A stretch of 34,987 nt of DNA from Acanthaster planci. Lineage: Eukaryota; Echinodermata; Asteroidea; Valvatida; Acanthasteridae. The DNA lies in the NCBI RefSeq assembly GCF_001949145.1, contig NW_019091435.1, positions 125,516 to 160,502 of the forward strand, given 5' to 3'. Positions 11,634-22,669 of the stretch are shown here, in pieces. Position 1 is the first letter of the stretch. Every line of letters begins with the position of its first letter. A program made the translations under genes and the position numbers. The notes beneath the pieces were generated by a model. The model had not been told where the DNA came from. It was given only the letters and a program-made list of their open reading frames with translations, and searched no databases.

Positions 11634-11867
11634 ATGGACACTTTCGTGGTTCTTCCCAAAGAGCTGTTCCTAAGCGTGGATCGGTCCGCTCCTGAAGACG
11701 GCGATGGGGTCCGTAGTCATGCGACCGAGCCGCAGCCATCGCGGCCGTGGGGGTTGAGCGTATGGACGGCGGTACCACTTCATGCGGGCACGCGCTTTAC
11801 TACTACCCAAGGTATTACGGTCTGTGTCCGATTAGGATGCGCCGTAGGAAATCGACAATACCCTCAG
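11634..11867 (+). CDS. PRDM-like gene, exon 1 (start codon, N-terminal half of PR domain)
   Basis: ATG at 11634 sits in a strong start context (cgaccATGG). The exon has exactly 78 codons and ends phase 0 at a consensus donor, gtaagt at 11868. It encodes [12 protein letters not shown] and [16 protein letters not shown], the opening strands of a PR domain. It is much richer in G and C than its surroundings (11550-11870), like a 5' exon near a promoter. An inverted CCAAT box (ATTGG) lies at 11482-11486; no TATA box is evident. Confidence 0.78.
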
Positions 11868-14800
11868 GTAAGTCGCACCAAGAGGATAGATTCCATGAGC
11901 AACAAGTTTTAGTTCCTTTAGAATCAGACTTAAAACAGGCAAAATCCATCGATCCCTTTCCTAGCAGTGGTCATGATAGATAAAATTTCTGATTTTCGAT
12001 TTTTCTGAAGTACAGTTTTGGATTTGTTCTAGTGGGCTCAGCTGGCAATCGTTTCAAATTTGGTATATACACTAGATTCTGTAACAGAAATACCGTAATA
12101 TGAAACCTGCGATGAAAAGACGCTGCAAAGCCGTGTTTCTTAATTCTTGTAGAAAATAACAGTACTGCTATCAAACAGATTTTACGTGATAAGTGTGAAT
12201 TTTATACATTTCGAAAGACATTTAATTCCCTTAACTATAAATTGGTCAGGAAATACCCGAAGGTGGCGATATTTGGCACCCTTTCGTTTCAGTAGTAGGT
12301 ATGCAGTGGGAAGAAAAAGTTGGACAGGATTTACTTTGCACGTTGCGCATACCGCAACGTTTCAAGTAACTTGCAACTTTGGCGTAACGTTGTGTACAAA
12401 GTGGAGTTCGCATCGAATAAAATCCCAACACTGGTGCAGCACAGATTTTGCAGTGCATGTGAATCCACTGCAAAAACTGCGCTGTTTTATGAAAAAATCT
12501 TAGTATCTTTATATACAGGACCACTAATCCAACTCGGTCCTACTATACACAAATAAAGACATTGTAATTTCGCTGTGAAAGCCAAAATTTACAATTTTCC
12601 CAGAGAGCATCTTCACTCTTTACGGACCTAGCAGTTAGAATTGTTTTCAACAAAGAATGAAGTGAGGTTCAAATCTAAGACTCCTAGAACACTGTAGGGA
12701 TTATCCGTGCATTTTTCAAATAATTGAAAAATAGACAATTTAGAACGTTTCAGATTCAGACCACTTGGGAAATCGTCACTTTTTTCAGCCATTCAAATTT
12801 CATTTCTTGAAAATGAGGTATTTCACTGTCCACTGTTGCTAACTAAAACAAAGATTAATACACACAAATTTTATCCTCGTTTCTTCGAAAAGATTGTTTC
12901 AAATTTACTTCTGCTGGGCTAGCGAGGTAAAATCTTCTAAAAATATCAGAATAAGAGGTCTAAATCCCCACCAAACTGGGCCATCAAAAATAAGAAAATA
13001 AGGAGGATTTTAGTAGCACGTACTCCTTATCCAAACCTGGATATGCCGTGCAACTTCATACGCAAGGGCGGATCCAGAATCAATTTTAGGGAAGCCAGTA
13101 TTGTTTTGGGGAACTAAATTTGGAAACTTTTTATGTGAACTGTTTCTAAGACATGTGACCACAATTATTTAGAGGTTTCTTGCACGCTTTTGGGATTCAA
13201 GAAAAGGAAATGAAACAGAACAAAATATTTGTCCAAAAAATTGCTTTTGTTTTTATTTTGTCTGGAAGGATGGCTCCCGTTGGCGACCCTAGATCCCGCC
13301 AATGCACAGACGACCAATTATCATAAACCATGAACTGCATTCGGTTCGTTCAACACTGCATGGTGTTCCTTCAGAACTATGTGGTGTTCATTCAACACTG
13401 CAGATTTTACAGTGTGATAAGTTACCCTGTTTTCTTTTTATTTGAAATGAGAACAGGAAGTATTTCGTCTCCCTCCCACATGGAGTACGGCCAAAATGCA
13501 TGGGTTGCTTTGTTTGTTTTCTATGAACTTCGTTTTCTTCGTTTTCATGAGCCAGTTGTTTTTCAGTGTTCCGATTTCTGTTTTGTTTTCATGACAGATC
13601 TAGCACACAGAAAACAGAGGCTGACGTAAAAGGGGGGGGTTGAGTGTTCAAGCTTAGGCGCCAGGCATGCCCTGCTGAACGTGTTTGGGGCATTCACCGG
13701 AAGAAACTTAAATCTGTTATTTTTAACTTTTCTTGCATTCTGAACAATTCGAGAATAAAAGTTAGGAACTTTATAATTTCTGTTATTTCCATCATCATTT
13801 TGCTTGCTCAGCGGCTGATTGGGGAAGGCAACTCTAAGTAACCACACTCAACCACACAAGGGTATCGGTTGTTTAAGGTCCATACTGACACGTTAGTACA
13901 CCCACCCAATCCGTTGCTGTTGACTATAGACAATTACAATCTCCCCCTTGTAATTGAAAGTATATTGTTCGTAAACGACGTTCATACCTTGTTACTTAAG
14001 CAATTGCGTGTTTACGTAATACCAACAAATGGGAATGAACCTTACGATAAACATTCGGCTTCCCCCACCCTTTTCCGCATTGTCGAAGTACTGAAAACAG
14101 ATAGAAATTTTGAAAGAATTTTATTTTTCTAAAAACTGAAGAGGCATTTTAATGATATCGGTGTTAGTCTAGTTTCGTGCAGAGCTTTAACCATTCGGTA
14201 GAATAACAGTCGGGGTTCTCTCTAACCAAGCTATTGCGCAGAAAGTCTGTTGAGGTACCGTTTGCGGATCAGCTTTCCTCGCTTTGAACGAACTGTCGCA
14301 AGAGCCTTTACACATGATGAAAAGATTCCAGCGGGATAAGTAGTTTTTATTATGTGTATATAGGAATTAGTACAATTCTTTCCTAAATACTGTTAGCAAC
14401 AAATTTACATAATTATTCCCAAAATGTACACGAAATGCCACCGATGGCCAATGGCGGATCCATGATGAAATTTTCGAGGTTATGGGACAAATTGTTGTTT
14501 GGGGAAAGTTATCCTATTGGCTTGAATGACGTAATAAATAACCTTTTTCAGGACACCTTACACGTGCCTGTCGTCACTTTATGACTAAAGATGGCATTGT
14601 GAAATACGAAGCAAGTTAATTCAAATTAATAAATACACAAGGACAGATCCAGAACTAAATTTTGGGGAGACTTGTTTTTAGGGAGCAAAAATTCAGATTT
14701 TTAATATAACCTTTTAATTTTTTTTCTGAAGGATGAGGACATATTCGGGAAATTGTTTACATACTTGCGGAGGCGAAATAAAGAACAAGAAAATGGCCTT

Positions 14801-17800
14801 TCTCCCAATATTTTTCGAAACGAAAAAGGCTCTTTGGGGCATGGCCCCTGTTTGCCCTTCTGGGATCCACCTTTGTAAATAAGTGAACAACTGTTACAAA
14901 AATATATTCTCTTTCTGCTCTTTAAGGAATTATGTCTGGGTATTCTGACTAGTTGGTGCTCTAAACAAAAGGTTTATGAGATGAGCAGGGAAAGTTTTGG
15001 TAATTACCAGTCTCACTAATACCTACGCAGTTAGAATTGTTTGCTCAATATGTAGACTGTCGTAAGGCTTGACTGAGCCTTTGCCTTTCATCAAGTGTAA
15101 CAATCTGCGGCAATTTCCTGACCTGTTGCACTTACAAAATATACAACGCACAGTTAACATAAAAACCTGTAACTTCAAACAAGGAGTGTTGACTGCGTTC
15201 ATTTGTTTGTGTAGAACTGTGTGTATAGCTTTAGTGGCTGTCACGACCATGCAACTTGCAGGCCCGTATGTGCTGACAGCTCTCTGTTTGTTTTACTTGC
15301 AATATGGATTGTTCAGACTATCCAAACTTGCTCAAGAAATATCGGGCACGCAGGTTTATATTCCATATTAAATTTATTTGGTAAACTGGTGAGATATTGT
15401 GCTTGCACAGTCTGCATTAAGCGTAGCATTGCCGGCGTAATTATTGAGTTTAGATAAGGTTTTCAGTAACGAAAGTCTACTCTTGACACCGCGATGAGGA
15501 AAATAGCTGAGTAAAATGTGTCACCTTTGATGAAAACCATTTTCTACTAAACAACGTAGCCATCCAAACTAATTAATACTGATTTGTTATCTTGACATTA
15601 ATTATGGAACTGAACTTACACGATCAACATCGAAGTTGTTCTAGTTACACATATAGATGAAGTCGATGTCAGAGGTACGAAAACATGCCGGGAATAAATA
15701 TTATTTTGAAGCTGACGACAACGGGAGCACGAAGGCAAAAACAAGTTGTTTTAAGCGGCGGGAATCAGACAGACGAGACATAAGCGCTGAGTGACAAGGC
15801 CAATTATGAAGCGATCCAGAATTCCGAGTGACGACACTAACATGGCAATTACAGCATGTTTGTTTCGAATTTGTACAACACAAACATCTAATGATCAGCG
15901 TGTTAGTCAGTAACAGTGTTATTTCAAGCAATGATAATTAATATCTTACACGATGAGTGATGTCTGCACTCGAATGTGCGTGTGATCTCCGGATTTTTGA
16001 TATACATGTATGTACCGGAGTTTAATGCAGTGCATCTGCCTTCATAGCGTTGTGCACTACCCTTACGATCAGAATTCCTCAAAATATCGCAAATGGAACA
16101 TTTGATTTGATATTAAGGTGGGAAAATCGAACAGAAAGTGTCAACACTTTCAATTATAACTGGATGTCATTTTAAAACATATCTTATGGGGTGAAAAGTA
16201 GACCTACAGGTTTATAGGAAACTATCGTTTCGATATTCTACTCTCCTTGTTACTTTTCTTTGTTTCTTAACCAGCAAGCGTTTCCTTTATCATAAAAAAA
16301 AACGTTTGCCTCCGACGTTTATCAATGTCAGTGTATTTTGGTGCCCTTGGTTGTTTGCGATACAGTAATATAAACTTGTGTAACACGCTGGATAACAAGT
16401 GCACAAGTTATCCAGACATATAAACTCCCCATTCGTTGAAGTCGCTTTTCGGGCATTGAGTTGTTTTACTGGTTCTCACCCGTTGCTTAAGTGCAAGCTG
16501 AATTACAGCGATTGTATATCTTGTTACTGCAGGTCAAGAGGTGGACACAAACCGGTAGAAATTACAGCCTTGGACATGTAAACACACTCCCGATTTGTGT
16601 CAGTCATTAATCACTTGGCCGCCTTCGCCGGCACCAGTAGATTAGACCACAGTGCTTGAATCTTATGATTTATGATTATGTCACTGCTGGCTGCGACTCT
16701 GTGCCTTATGATACCATGTAGGTCTTGGAAGCTTTCAAGTTCGCATAAGCGTCTGCGCTCTGATTCTGCCTGAGAGAAATGTGTTGGCGGCACAGTAGAG
16801 ATAGCCATCCACAAGTGCTCCCTCGCAGTGTGCCAGAGGTTACAGTGACCCGTCTGTGCCAATATACCCTTGTGTAGACCCTACAGTTTTGTGCCTATCA
16901 GAACGCCACGCAACCGGGATAGCAGATTAGGTGCGCCCTCTCTCGTAGGGAGTCCGACGTACAAGGACAGAAAAAGCAACCACTAGTCATTCAGACAGCA
17001 CCACCACCCACCTTCACTCCGATTTTCAAAGGCATCCAACCCAGCTTATTGTTTACATTGGTGCACAGAGAACTTCACAGTCACGTTAATAATTTGATTG
17101 TTAGCTGGCTCTTTGCTCAAAGAAATTAATCCTTATTTTGAGACAAATGTGCTTATTTTTCATCGACTAATACTAAGATGCGTTGCGTCTACGTTAACAT
17201 GAGCTTTAACAGGGCAAATTTCAACATGTACCTTTTATCTGCTCCTAAGGTTTGCTTCAGAGTCTCTTGATAAATTTAATCTACAACTTCTACACGGAGT
17301 AGGGAGGGTTGTCAAAGATGGCATGAGAAATAAAACACATAAACAGATATGACATTCAGTAATTCACAATGCATAAATTTTTCATGCACGAAAGCTCGAT
17401 TGGTTAATTGAAGTAAATAAAGAGTAAGAAATGACAGGTGGAAAGCAATACAACGCAGCCAAAATTGTAAAGACATGTAATTGTCCGTTTGGTTTATTTT
17501 AAGGTGTGGAGCAATTTTGGATGCTACGAAGAAATTCGGAAGGGCCCAAAGTACTATGAGCGCCATTGCAACTGGGTTTGTTTCCTGCGATCAGTAGACA
17601 GCCGAGACCACGCTAACGTTGTAGTGTACAAGATCAAAGGTGAGACTATCAGTAACCTGCAAGCCAATACGGAGTTTACAATTCAAGTCTTTTTCAGACT
17701 GATTGCTTTCGCTAACTTAGTACTTACCAGATTTTCCTTTGGAAAATAGTCTCTGGCTTCTCCACGCACAAATAGAGGTCATTCTTAAGACTTCTCCCAT

Positions 17801-20800
17801 CGCCGAAGACCCCAACGATACTCAAACATATGGAAAGAACAAAGACGCTGGTAATAGGCAAGTTGGACCTTAACGGTACCGACTGTCTGCGTCAGGTCAT
17901 CATTGGAGCTCATAAAAAACACATACCGGCACGACCGGCGTCGACAAAAATTAATGGCTGAGCGAACGTATTGCGAACTGAAGGAACAGTTCGGCTTCAA
18001 AAAGTGCAAACCTTTGCACAGTGCAAAAAAAAGTCATTCGAAAACATTCGCACTCAGAGATGTCATTTTGTTTCACTTTTGTCAGATGACGTCACACAAT
18101 GTCTCCTCCGCGATTCTCTGCGCCTTGGAAATTACGCTGAGAGGTTTAGCCACGCCTCTCCCAGTTTATAACTACGGTGCATGGCACCTGTGAACAGACA
18201 AAAAAGTTAAACCTGTCGGAGCGCCGCACGGCAACTTCCTGTTACGTTTAGGCCTTATTAACGGTTGATTTCCCATGATTTACACTTTAATCGTTCCTTT
18301 TAAAGGGAAGCCGGTTTTTGAAGTGATCGAGTTCGTGCCAGCATGCAGGCAGCTTATGGCGTTCTTCCAAGTCACTGATCATAGCATCTGTAGCATCCTC
18401 AGTCCGGACATCAACCCACCTTGCCAGACAACGATCGTGCAGTCTACGCGATCTTCACATCCGCAAGGTGAAATAACACAGTAGTGCTTCCATTAAACAC
18501 ATTTCTCATGAGACCCGACCATCTTCACAAAAACGAACAAAGGCAGGGGTCTTTTCAATCCGCGTGAATACTGTTCTTTCTCTTTACTGCTTTTTTACAC
18601 CGTGTGCCAGAATATATGTGCCTTAATTACTGCATATTTTCATTTTAAGGGCTGGCACTTTTTACTTGTCCAAACTTATTTATTTCCGAAATGTGATTAT
18701 TAAATTTGGGGAGTTGTCCCTTCAGAAAAACCCTGGTTTCCTTGGGGAGCTTAAGTTCTATTAATATATACCGAGTCTGATCAATGTATAGACCAGAACT
18801 TCTCTCCATCACAAATAATATGCATGCATTTTTTGTTCGTCTTTAACAAGCAGATCGCAATATCTTGTGGTCAGCGATACCGTACCGACCAAGTCGAAGT
18901 ACAGAGGGATACTCTGGGAGTACCATATCTCTGCCCAGCTCTAGGCTGACAAACCCGCTCTGCTACCCCACCAGTGCTCGAGTTGCCGACGTCAGGAAGG
19001 AGGTACCGCTGTGGACATCACCGCGTCGCGGCAAAGAAAGAACATCGCTGCCGTGCGAAGTTTGCGGCAAATCGTTCGACAGACCGTCGCTCCTGCGGAG
19101 ACACATGAGGACTCATACGGGTCCGTACTAAGCCCTTTTTATTGGGGTGTCGCACAAACAGTAGTTGGCGTTTCATTACAAAATTACAGACATTAAGTAA
19201 CGACGTTACAGGTCGGTAGGATCAGGCAGGATTATTTTGGTCTGTATTGAACAGGTGATTCCATGATATGCATATTAACATAGAAGTGCCAGATGCCCAT
19301 GTAACAACATAAGTAGCAGATACATAATGTAACGTTCGTATTTTAAACCTTGTTTCTCATTCAGTTGGCCCCCAAATCATATCAGCCCCCCCCCACCTTG
19401 TTAAAATGCTAGCACCATCAGTCAATCTGCAGGATCGTTTGATCTTCGCGTAAAGTGTCCAGCTTAGGCCCATGTCAATCTTCGTGCTTATGCCGTGTCG
19501 AATAAATTTGAATAGAGCACGACGCTGGCACGGCGTAAGCGCGGCAGTGGTTTCAAACGTTGATTTTAGTTCAAAAAGCCCAGTCAAACTTAAATTAATT
19601 TAACGTGGCGGACCACCACAACACGAAACATGATATTGCGATTTTTCACCCAGAGTCACCAAGAAAAGGGATTTAGATTCGGCGAGCACTACAACTACTT
19701 TATTGCTCGAAAAAATCGAGGCCTTTTTATTCTCAAAGCCCGATGTTATGGTTCCCAGCGATCTTGCATTGAAGTCTCAATGAAATAGGCCTATAACCCA
19801 GGTGAACAGCCGATATCGATTGGGAGTCTTTTCTTTTTTCATTTAAATTTGTGCAATACTGTTTTGAAAAGGACAGGTAAAATTAAAATTTTGGTTCAGG
19901 ATCGAACAATCGAGACGGCGCAATCAGGCGATCGTACAGATGTGCCGGTTGCGCCACAGAAAAATATACGGTTCTTTAACAAAATAGTTTAATATCCTGG
20001 TAATTATTGTTTTCAGGTGAGAAGCCACATAGTTGCAATGTGTGCGGCAAGGCCTTCAGTACATCTAGTTCCCTGAACACACACTGTCGTATTCACTCGG
20101 GAGAGAAACCTCACGTCTGCGGTGTTTGCGGGAAAAGATTTACTGCTAGTTCCAACCTGTACTACCACCGCATGACACACAGAAAGGTATAATTCACCGT
20201 AGTAATCTCAATTTTACGCTAAATGCAGTGTATCATTAGGCAAGTATGTCTTCCATAAAGATTTCAGTTCAAAAGGATGGACCAGGACCCCTGTGAGACA
20301 GCTCAGAGAAATTCCAAGTGAACGATCTTTGTAGAAACAAGAAATATCACATTGTTTTAATTTTTTCATTCCAACTCTTGTTAGCAGAAGCGTAAAAGCT
20401 TTGCGAACTACTTTCAATCTAAAATTCTAATTTATATTCAGTTATATGTAGTGCCAAATGCAACAACTTTGCAAACGGAAACTCTCAGGTGCTGATGGTA
20501 ACTTCTGGGTGCTGAAGAAATTGATACAGTAATGTTGATAGCTTCTTGTTCCCTATGATTGCATCTGAAGGCCAGGGAACTAGACTTGGTTCGGGTCATG
20601 AGGTGCAATAGGGATCTCTCCTTCGCCTGCCAGTGATGCACAAAGAAATGGGAAGTGGCACAAGACATAAATTTTACCAAGCAATAATAACAGAATATTG
20701 GAAAATTGGCAGACCTTTCACGGCTTTGATGGTGGACAAAAAAAGTATGGGGAAGTCTAAGACCTCAAAAGACCCCAACCTGCACCCCCAATAGTACAAC

Positions 20801-22399
20801 TGGTGCTCAATGCTCTTATTTACCCGTGTACACCTGAGCTCTATTTTTTCGATTTTATTTAAAAAAAACTGTAATTTTGTCATTGTGTGCCATTATAAGC
20901 CAGTTTGCTGTTCGAGCTATACGAGGACACCTTACATGTGACAGTTTCAGCTTGGGAATATCATTAAATCATAACATATAATGATATGTAGTGGTTGAGG
21001 AAAAAAGATCAAGGACACCACCGAATCTACTGCCATATGTTGAGGCCTATGGTATTTCCACTGCTTCAATGGTTCATCTTTTAAAAAGGCTGTATGCAGA
21101 TTTTATATAAACTGTCATCTGTTCAACTTCATGCGTACTCTTCCCCAAGTCTGAACCGACAAATTGTAATGTCAATAGGCCTCTATGTTTTTGTGTATTT
21201 GGATGTAGGCTGTTCGTTAAAAAACAACAGAGGGCGCTACAAGGGCCCCAGCTCGAGTACTCGTGTACTTGTGGACTCAGCCTCGTCCTCAAAAAGTAAC
21301 CGTGCAAGCATATTAAGGATCGCTCGACTGGTTGTAAATACACAGAAATTAAAAAAAATGAGAATTGTATTCGCTTCGCTGACAGTTCTTCCATTTTACT
21401 TACCGCCAAAAGCCAAAGAAAGAGTGTTTTAATACTTGTTCTATTTGCCGCGTAACTGTTTCCATTTAAGCACAAATCTACTTCTTTTGGTCTGCAGGAC
21501 AAACCGCATAAGTGCACCATGTGCTGCAAGTCTTTCCCAACTCCTGGCGACCTCCGTAGCCACATGTTTGTCCACAATGGCTCTTGGCCCTTCAAATGCC
21601 AGTTCTGCAATCGAGGATTCAGCAAGCACACTAACCTGAAGAACCACATCATGCTTCATACAGGTCGGTTTCAATTTACGTAATTTTTGTTAGAGCATAG
21701 GTCACTATACACTATAGGTCAAAGCCTATTTTCATGTGTTCACAAAATCAATTACATTCCGGCCTAAAAAGGACTAATTGGCAAGCAGTTTAAAAGATGT
21801 CTGTCGCCTGATATCAGCTTGATCATGTTGGGAAGTGTTGTTTGTCAATTATCTTTTACAGTGGTATGGTGCTATTCGGTTCTAATTTTTCTTTTGTAAT
21901 TTATCATTTGTGCTAATTTTGTCCTATTCCGTGATTTATCACTTCTTCAGTGTTTTAACTGGGAAGATGCTGAATGTCTATACAAAAATTAATATTTGAA
22001 GTTCCCAAAATTTTAAAACCCTTTTCATAAAGTCCTCTTCGTTTTTTCTTCCTTAAATTTCCTTTGTGTTTTTGTACATCCACAGTTAGTCCATTTTGGC
22101 TCTTAAAAGACTTCCTCAGACCCAAACCCTCTCTCCCCACATCTCCTGCCTTCAGGACCTATAGATATTTTCAAAATGAAAGGAAATACATTTTAGTAAA
22201 AGGAAAAATGTTGACGATCAATATACTATGTTCATTTAAATCAATGTCTTCCACAGGGGAGAAGCCTCATGTTTGTGTTTTATGTGGGAAGCGATTTGCC
22301 TTGGTCTGCAATCTGAAATCGCACTCAAAGACCCATCAAGGAAGGCAACATACCACACAGTGTATGGCCAACAGCAAGCTGCCATCGTTCAGTGCCTAA
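11634..22399 (+). CDS. PR-domain C2H2 zinc finger protein, 425 aa (PRDM family, divergent PR domain, six fingers)
   Basis: The seven exons are 11634-11867, 17504-17639, 18306-18467, 18854-19120, 20017-20186, 21498-21663 and 22257-22399: 1278 bases, 425 codons plus stop. All junctions agree in phase. Residues 1 to about 165 look like a PR (SET-related) domain: LPKELFL, then [16 protein letters not shown], then CNWVCFLRS. The usual PR motifs EQN and ELLVWYG are replaced by HAN and QLMAFFQ, so methyltransferase activity is doubtful. Residues 178-240 are a Ser/Arg-rich linker. Six C2H2 fingers follow, starting at Cys245, 273, 301, 329, 357 and 385, each C-x2-C-x12-H-x3-H. The linkers are TGEKPH, SGEKPH, RKDKPH, NGSWPF and TGEKPH. 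PRDM proteins are nuclear transcription regulators that bind DNA through their fingers; that role is inferred here. The subfamily is unsettled: the PR degeneration recalls ZNF408 (PRDM17), but I cannot align the fingers to prove it. Confidence 0.85.
13064..13303. mobile_element. MITE-like element, GGATCC-type ends (copy 1)
   Basis: It opens with agggcggatccagaat and closes with agatcccgccaatg; the ends are inverted copies (GGCGGATCCAG against GGCGGGATCTAG). The body is about 240 bases with no coding capacity. Two related copies follow at 14451 and 14636, all in intron 1 of the PRDM-like gene. Confidence 0.5.
14451..14570 (+). mobile_element. MITE-like element fragment (copy 2)
   Basis: It starts with atggcggatccatgatgaaattttcgagg, the same opening as copies 1 and 3. 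I cannot find the matching right end, so it appears truncated near 14570; that border is approximate. Confidence 0.4.
14636..14877. mobile_element. MITE-like element (copy 3)
   Basis: The left end acaaggacagatccag and the right end tgggatccacctttgt are inverted copies. The inner sequence is similar to copies 1 and 2 (ccagaactaaattttgggga). The length is about 242 bases, like copy 1. Confidence 0.5.
16388..16415. repeat. Stem-loop in PRDM-like intron 1
   Basis: Arms ctggataac and gttatccag are perfect reverse complements around a 10-base centre containing gtgcac. Confidence 0.5.
17504..17639 (+). CDS. PRDM-like gene, exon 2 (PR domain core)
   Basis: The acceptor is ttttaag ending at 17503 and the donor is gtgaga at 17640. 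It enters in phase 0, matching exon 1, and leaves in phase 1. It encodes [14 protein letters not shown] and [20 protein letters not shown]. The NW and the following hydrophobic strand correspond to the 'GNWMxxVxxAR' block of PR domains, but the EQN triplet reads HAN. Confidence 0.78.
18087..18094. promoter_or_regulatory. Full cAMP-response element (TGACGTCA)
   Basis: This is a perfect palindromic CRE, the site bound by CREB/ATF bZIP factors. It lies in intron 2 of the PRDM-like gene, upstream of exon 3. An 8-mer match in 35 kb can occur by chance. Confidence 0.3.
18306..18467 (+). CDS. PRDM-like gene, exon 3 (end of PR domain)
   Basis: The acceptor is tttaaag ending at 18305 and the donor is gtgaaa at 18468. 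The exon enters and leaves in phase 1. It encodes [20 protein letters not shown], the position of the last PR strands, where active SET/PR proteins have ELLVWYG or a similar motif. A Cys/Ser-rich linker follows. Confidence 0.78.
18854..19120 (+). CDS. PRDM-like gene, exon 4 (linker and zinc finger 1)
   Basis: The acceptor is acaagcag ending at 18853; it is the only nearby AG that keeps phase 1 and gives an Asp codon. A basic, Ser/Pro-rich linker of about 60 residues leads to the first C2H2 finger (Cys245, Cys248, His261, His265). The donor is gtccgt at 19121, a weak match. It is supported because the next exon completes the finger linker TG|EKP exactly. Confidence 0.8.
20017..20186 (+). CDS. 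PRDM-like gene, exon 5 (zinc fingers 2 and 3)
   Basis: The acceptor is tgttttcag ending at 20016 and the donor is gtataa at 20187. It encodes two complete fingers starting at Cys273 and Cys301, with recognition helices around STSSSLNTH and TASSNLYYH. It enters in phase 1 and leaves in phase 0. Confidence 0.88.
21230..21237 (+). promoter_or_regulatory. CTCF-like site in intron 5 of the PRDM-like gene
   Basis: AACAACAGAGGGCGCTACAA is the best match in the window to the metazoan CTCF core CAGAGGGCGCT. It lies about 260 bases before exon 6. Confidence 0.4.
21498..21663 (+). CDS. PRDM-like gene, exon 6 (zinc fingers 4 and 5)
   Basis: The acceptor is ggtctgcag ending at 21497 and the donor is gtcggt at 21664. 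It encodes fingers at Cys329 and Cys357. The linker between them, HNGSWPF, departs from TGEKP. The exon enters in phase 0 and leaves in phase 1 at the linker codon. Confidence 0.87.
22257..22399 (+). CDS. PRDM-like gene, exon 7 (zinc finger 6, stop)
   Basis: The acceptor is tcttccacag ending at 22256. It encodes the sixth finger (Cys385, Cys388, His401, His405) and a 20-residue tail ending in PSFSA before TAA at 22397-22399. Confidence 0.85.
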
Positions 22400-22663
22400 A
22401 CACCAAGATGCCTTCACTGAGAAAACATTTTAATTGCTCAAACTCCCGAGGAAATAAGTAAGGGTATCTTGACTACATTTGTAGAATGAGACTTGTGCCG
22501 TGAAATGGGTCAGTTCATTATCACAACTCACAAATTGCTTCTTTACAAAGCAAAGGGACAGAATTTAAGTTTTCATGATGCAGTATAAATGACACTTTTA
22601 TTCAGACTACTTAATTCTCATAAACTTTCTCTGAAGATTTGTGATTATATTTTAACAGAATCA

Positions 22664-22669
22664 AATAAA
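22664..22669 (+). terminator. Candidate polyadenylation signal for the PRDM-like gene
   Basis: AATAAA lies 265 bases after the stop codon in AT-rich DNA and is the first exact match I see downstream. The assignment rests on position alone. Confidence 0.4.

Larger units (their letters stand above)
11868..17503 (+). other. Intron 1 of the PRDM-like gene
   Basis: This 5.6-kb intron runs from gtaagt at 11868 to aag at 17503. It holds three MITE-like copies, a stem-loop at 12340-12360 (arms acgttgcg/cgcaacgt), a hairpin at 16388-16415 and a CTCF-like core at 16933-16940. An antisense ORF at 16611-16862 has no supporting evidence. The size is typical for a first intron with regulatory DNA, but I see no identified enhancer. 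Confidence 0.6.

Noticed and set aside
11464-11778. 104-codon minus-strand ORF
   Set aside because: It is the shadow of the GC-rich exon 1 of the PRDM-like gene.
13342-13402. Short three-unit repeat around gttcattcaacactgca
   Set aside because: The units are about 20 bases, poorly matched, and too few to be called more than chance or an old slippage.
16611-16862. 83-codon minus-strand ORF in PRDM-like intron 1
   Set aside because: It has fairly protein-like composition ([17 protein letters not shown]), but no recognisable family, no acceptor or donor I trust, and may be a fossil mobile element.
21074-21652. 192-codon minus-strand ORF
   Set aside because: It is antisense to exon 6 of the PRDM-like gene, whose zinc-finger frame is unmistakable; the minus translation has no domain and no splice context.
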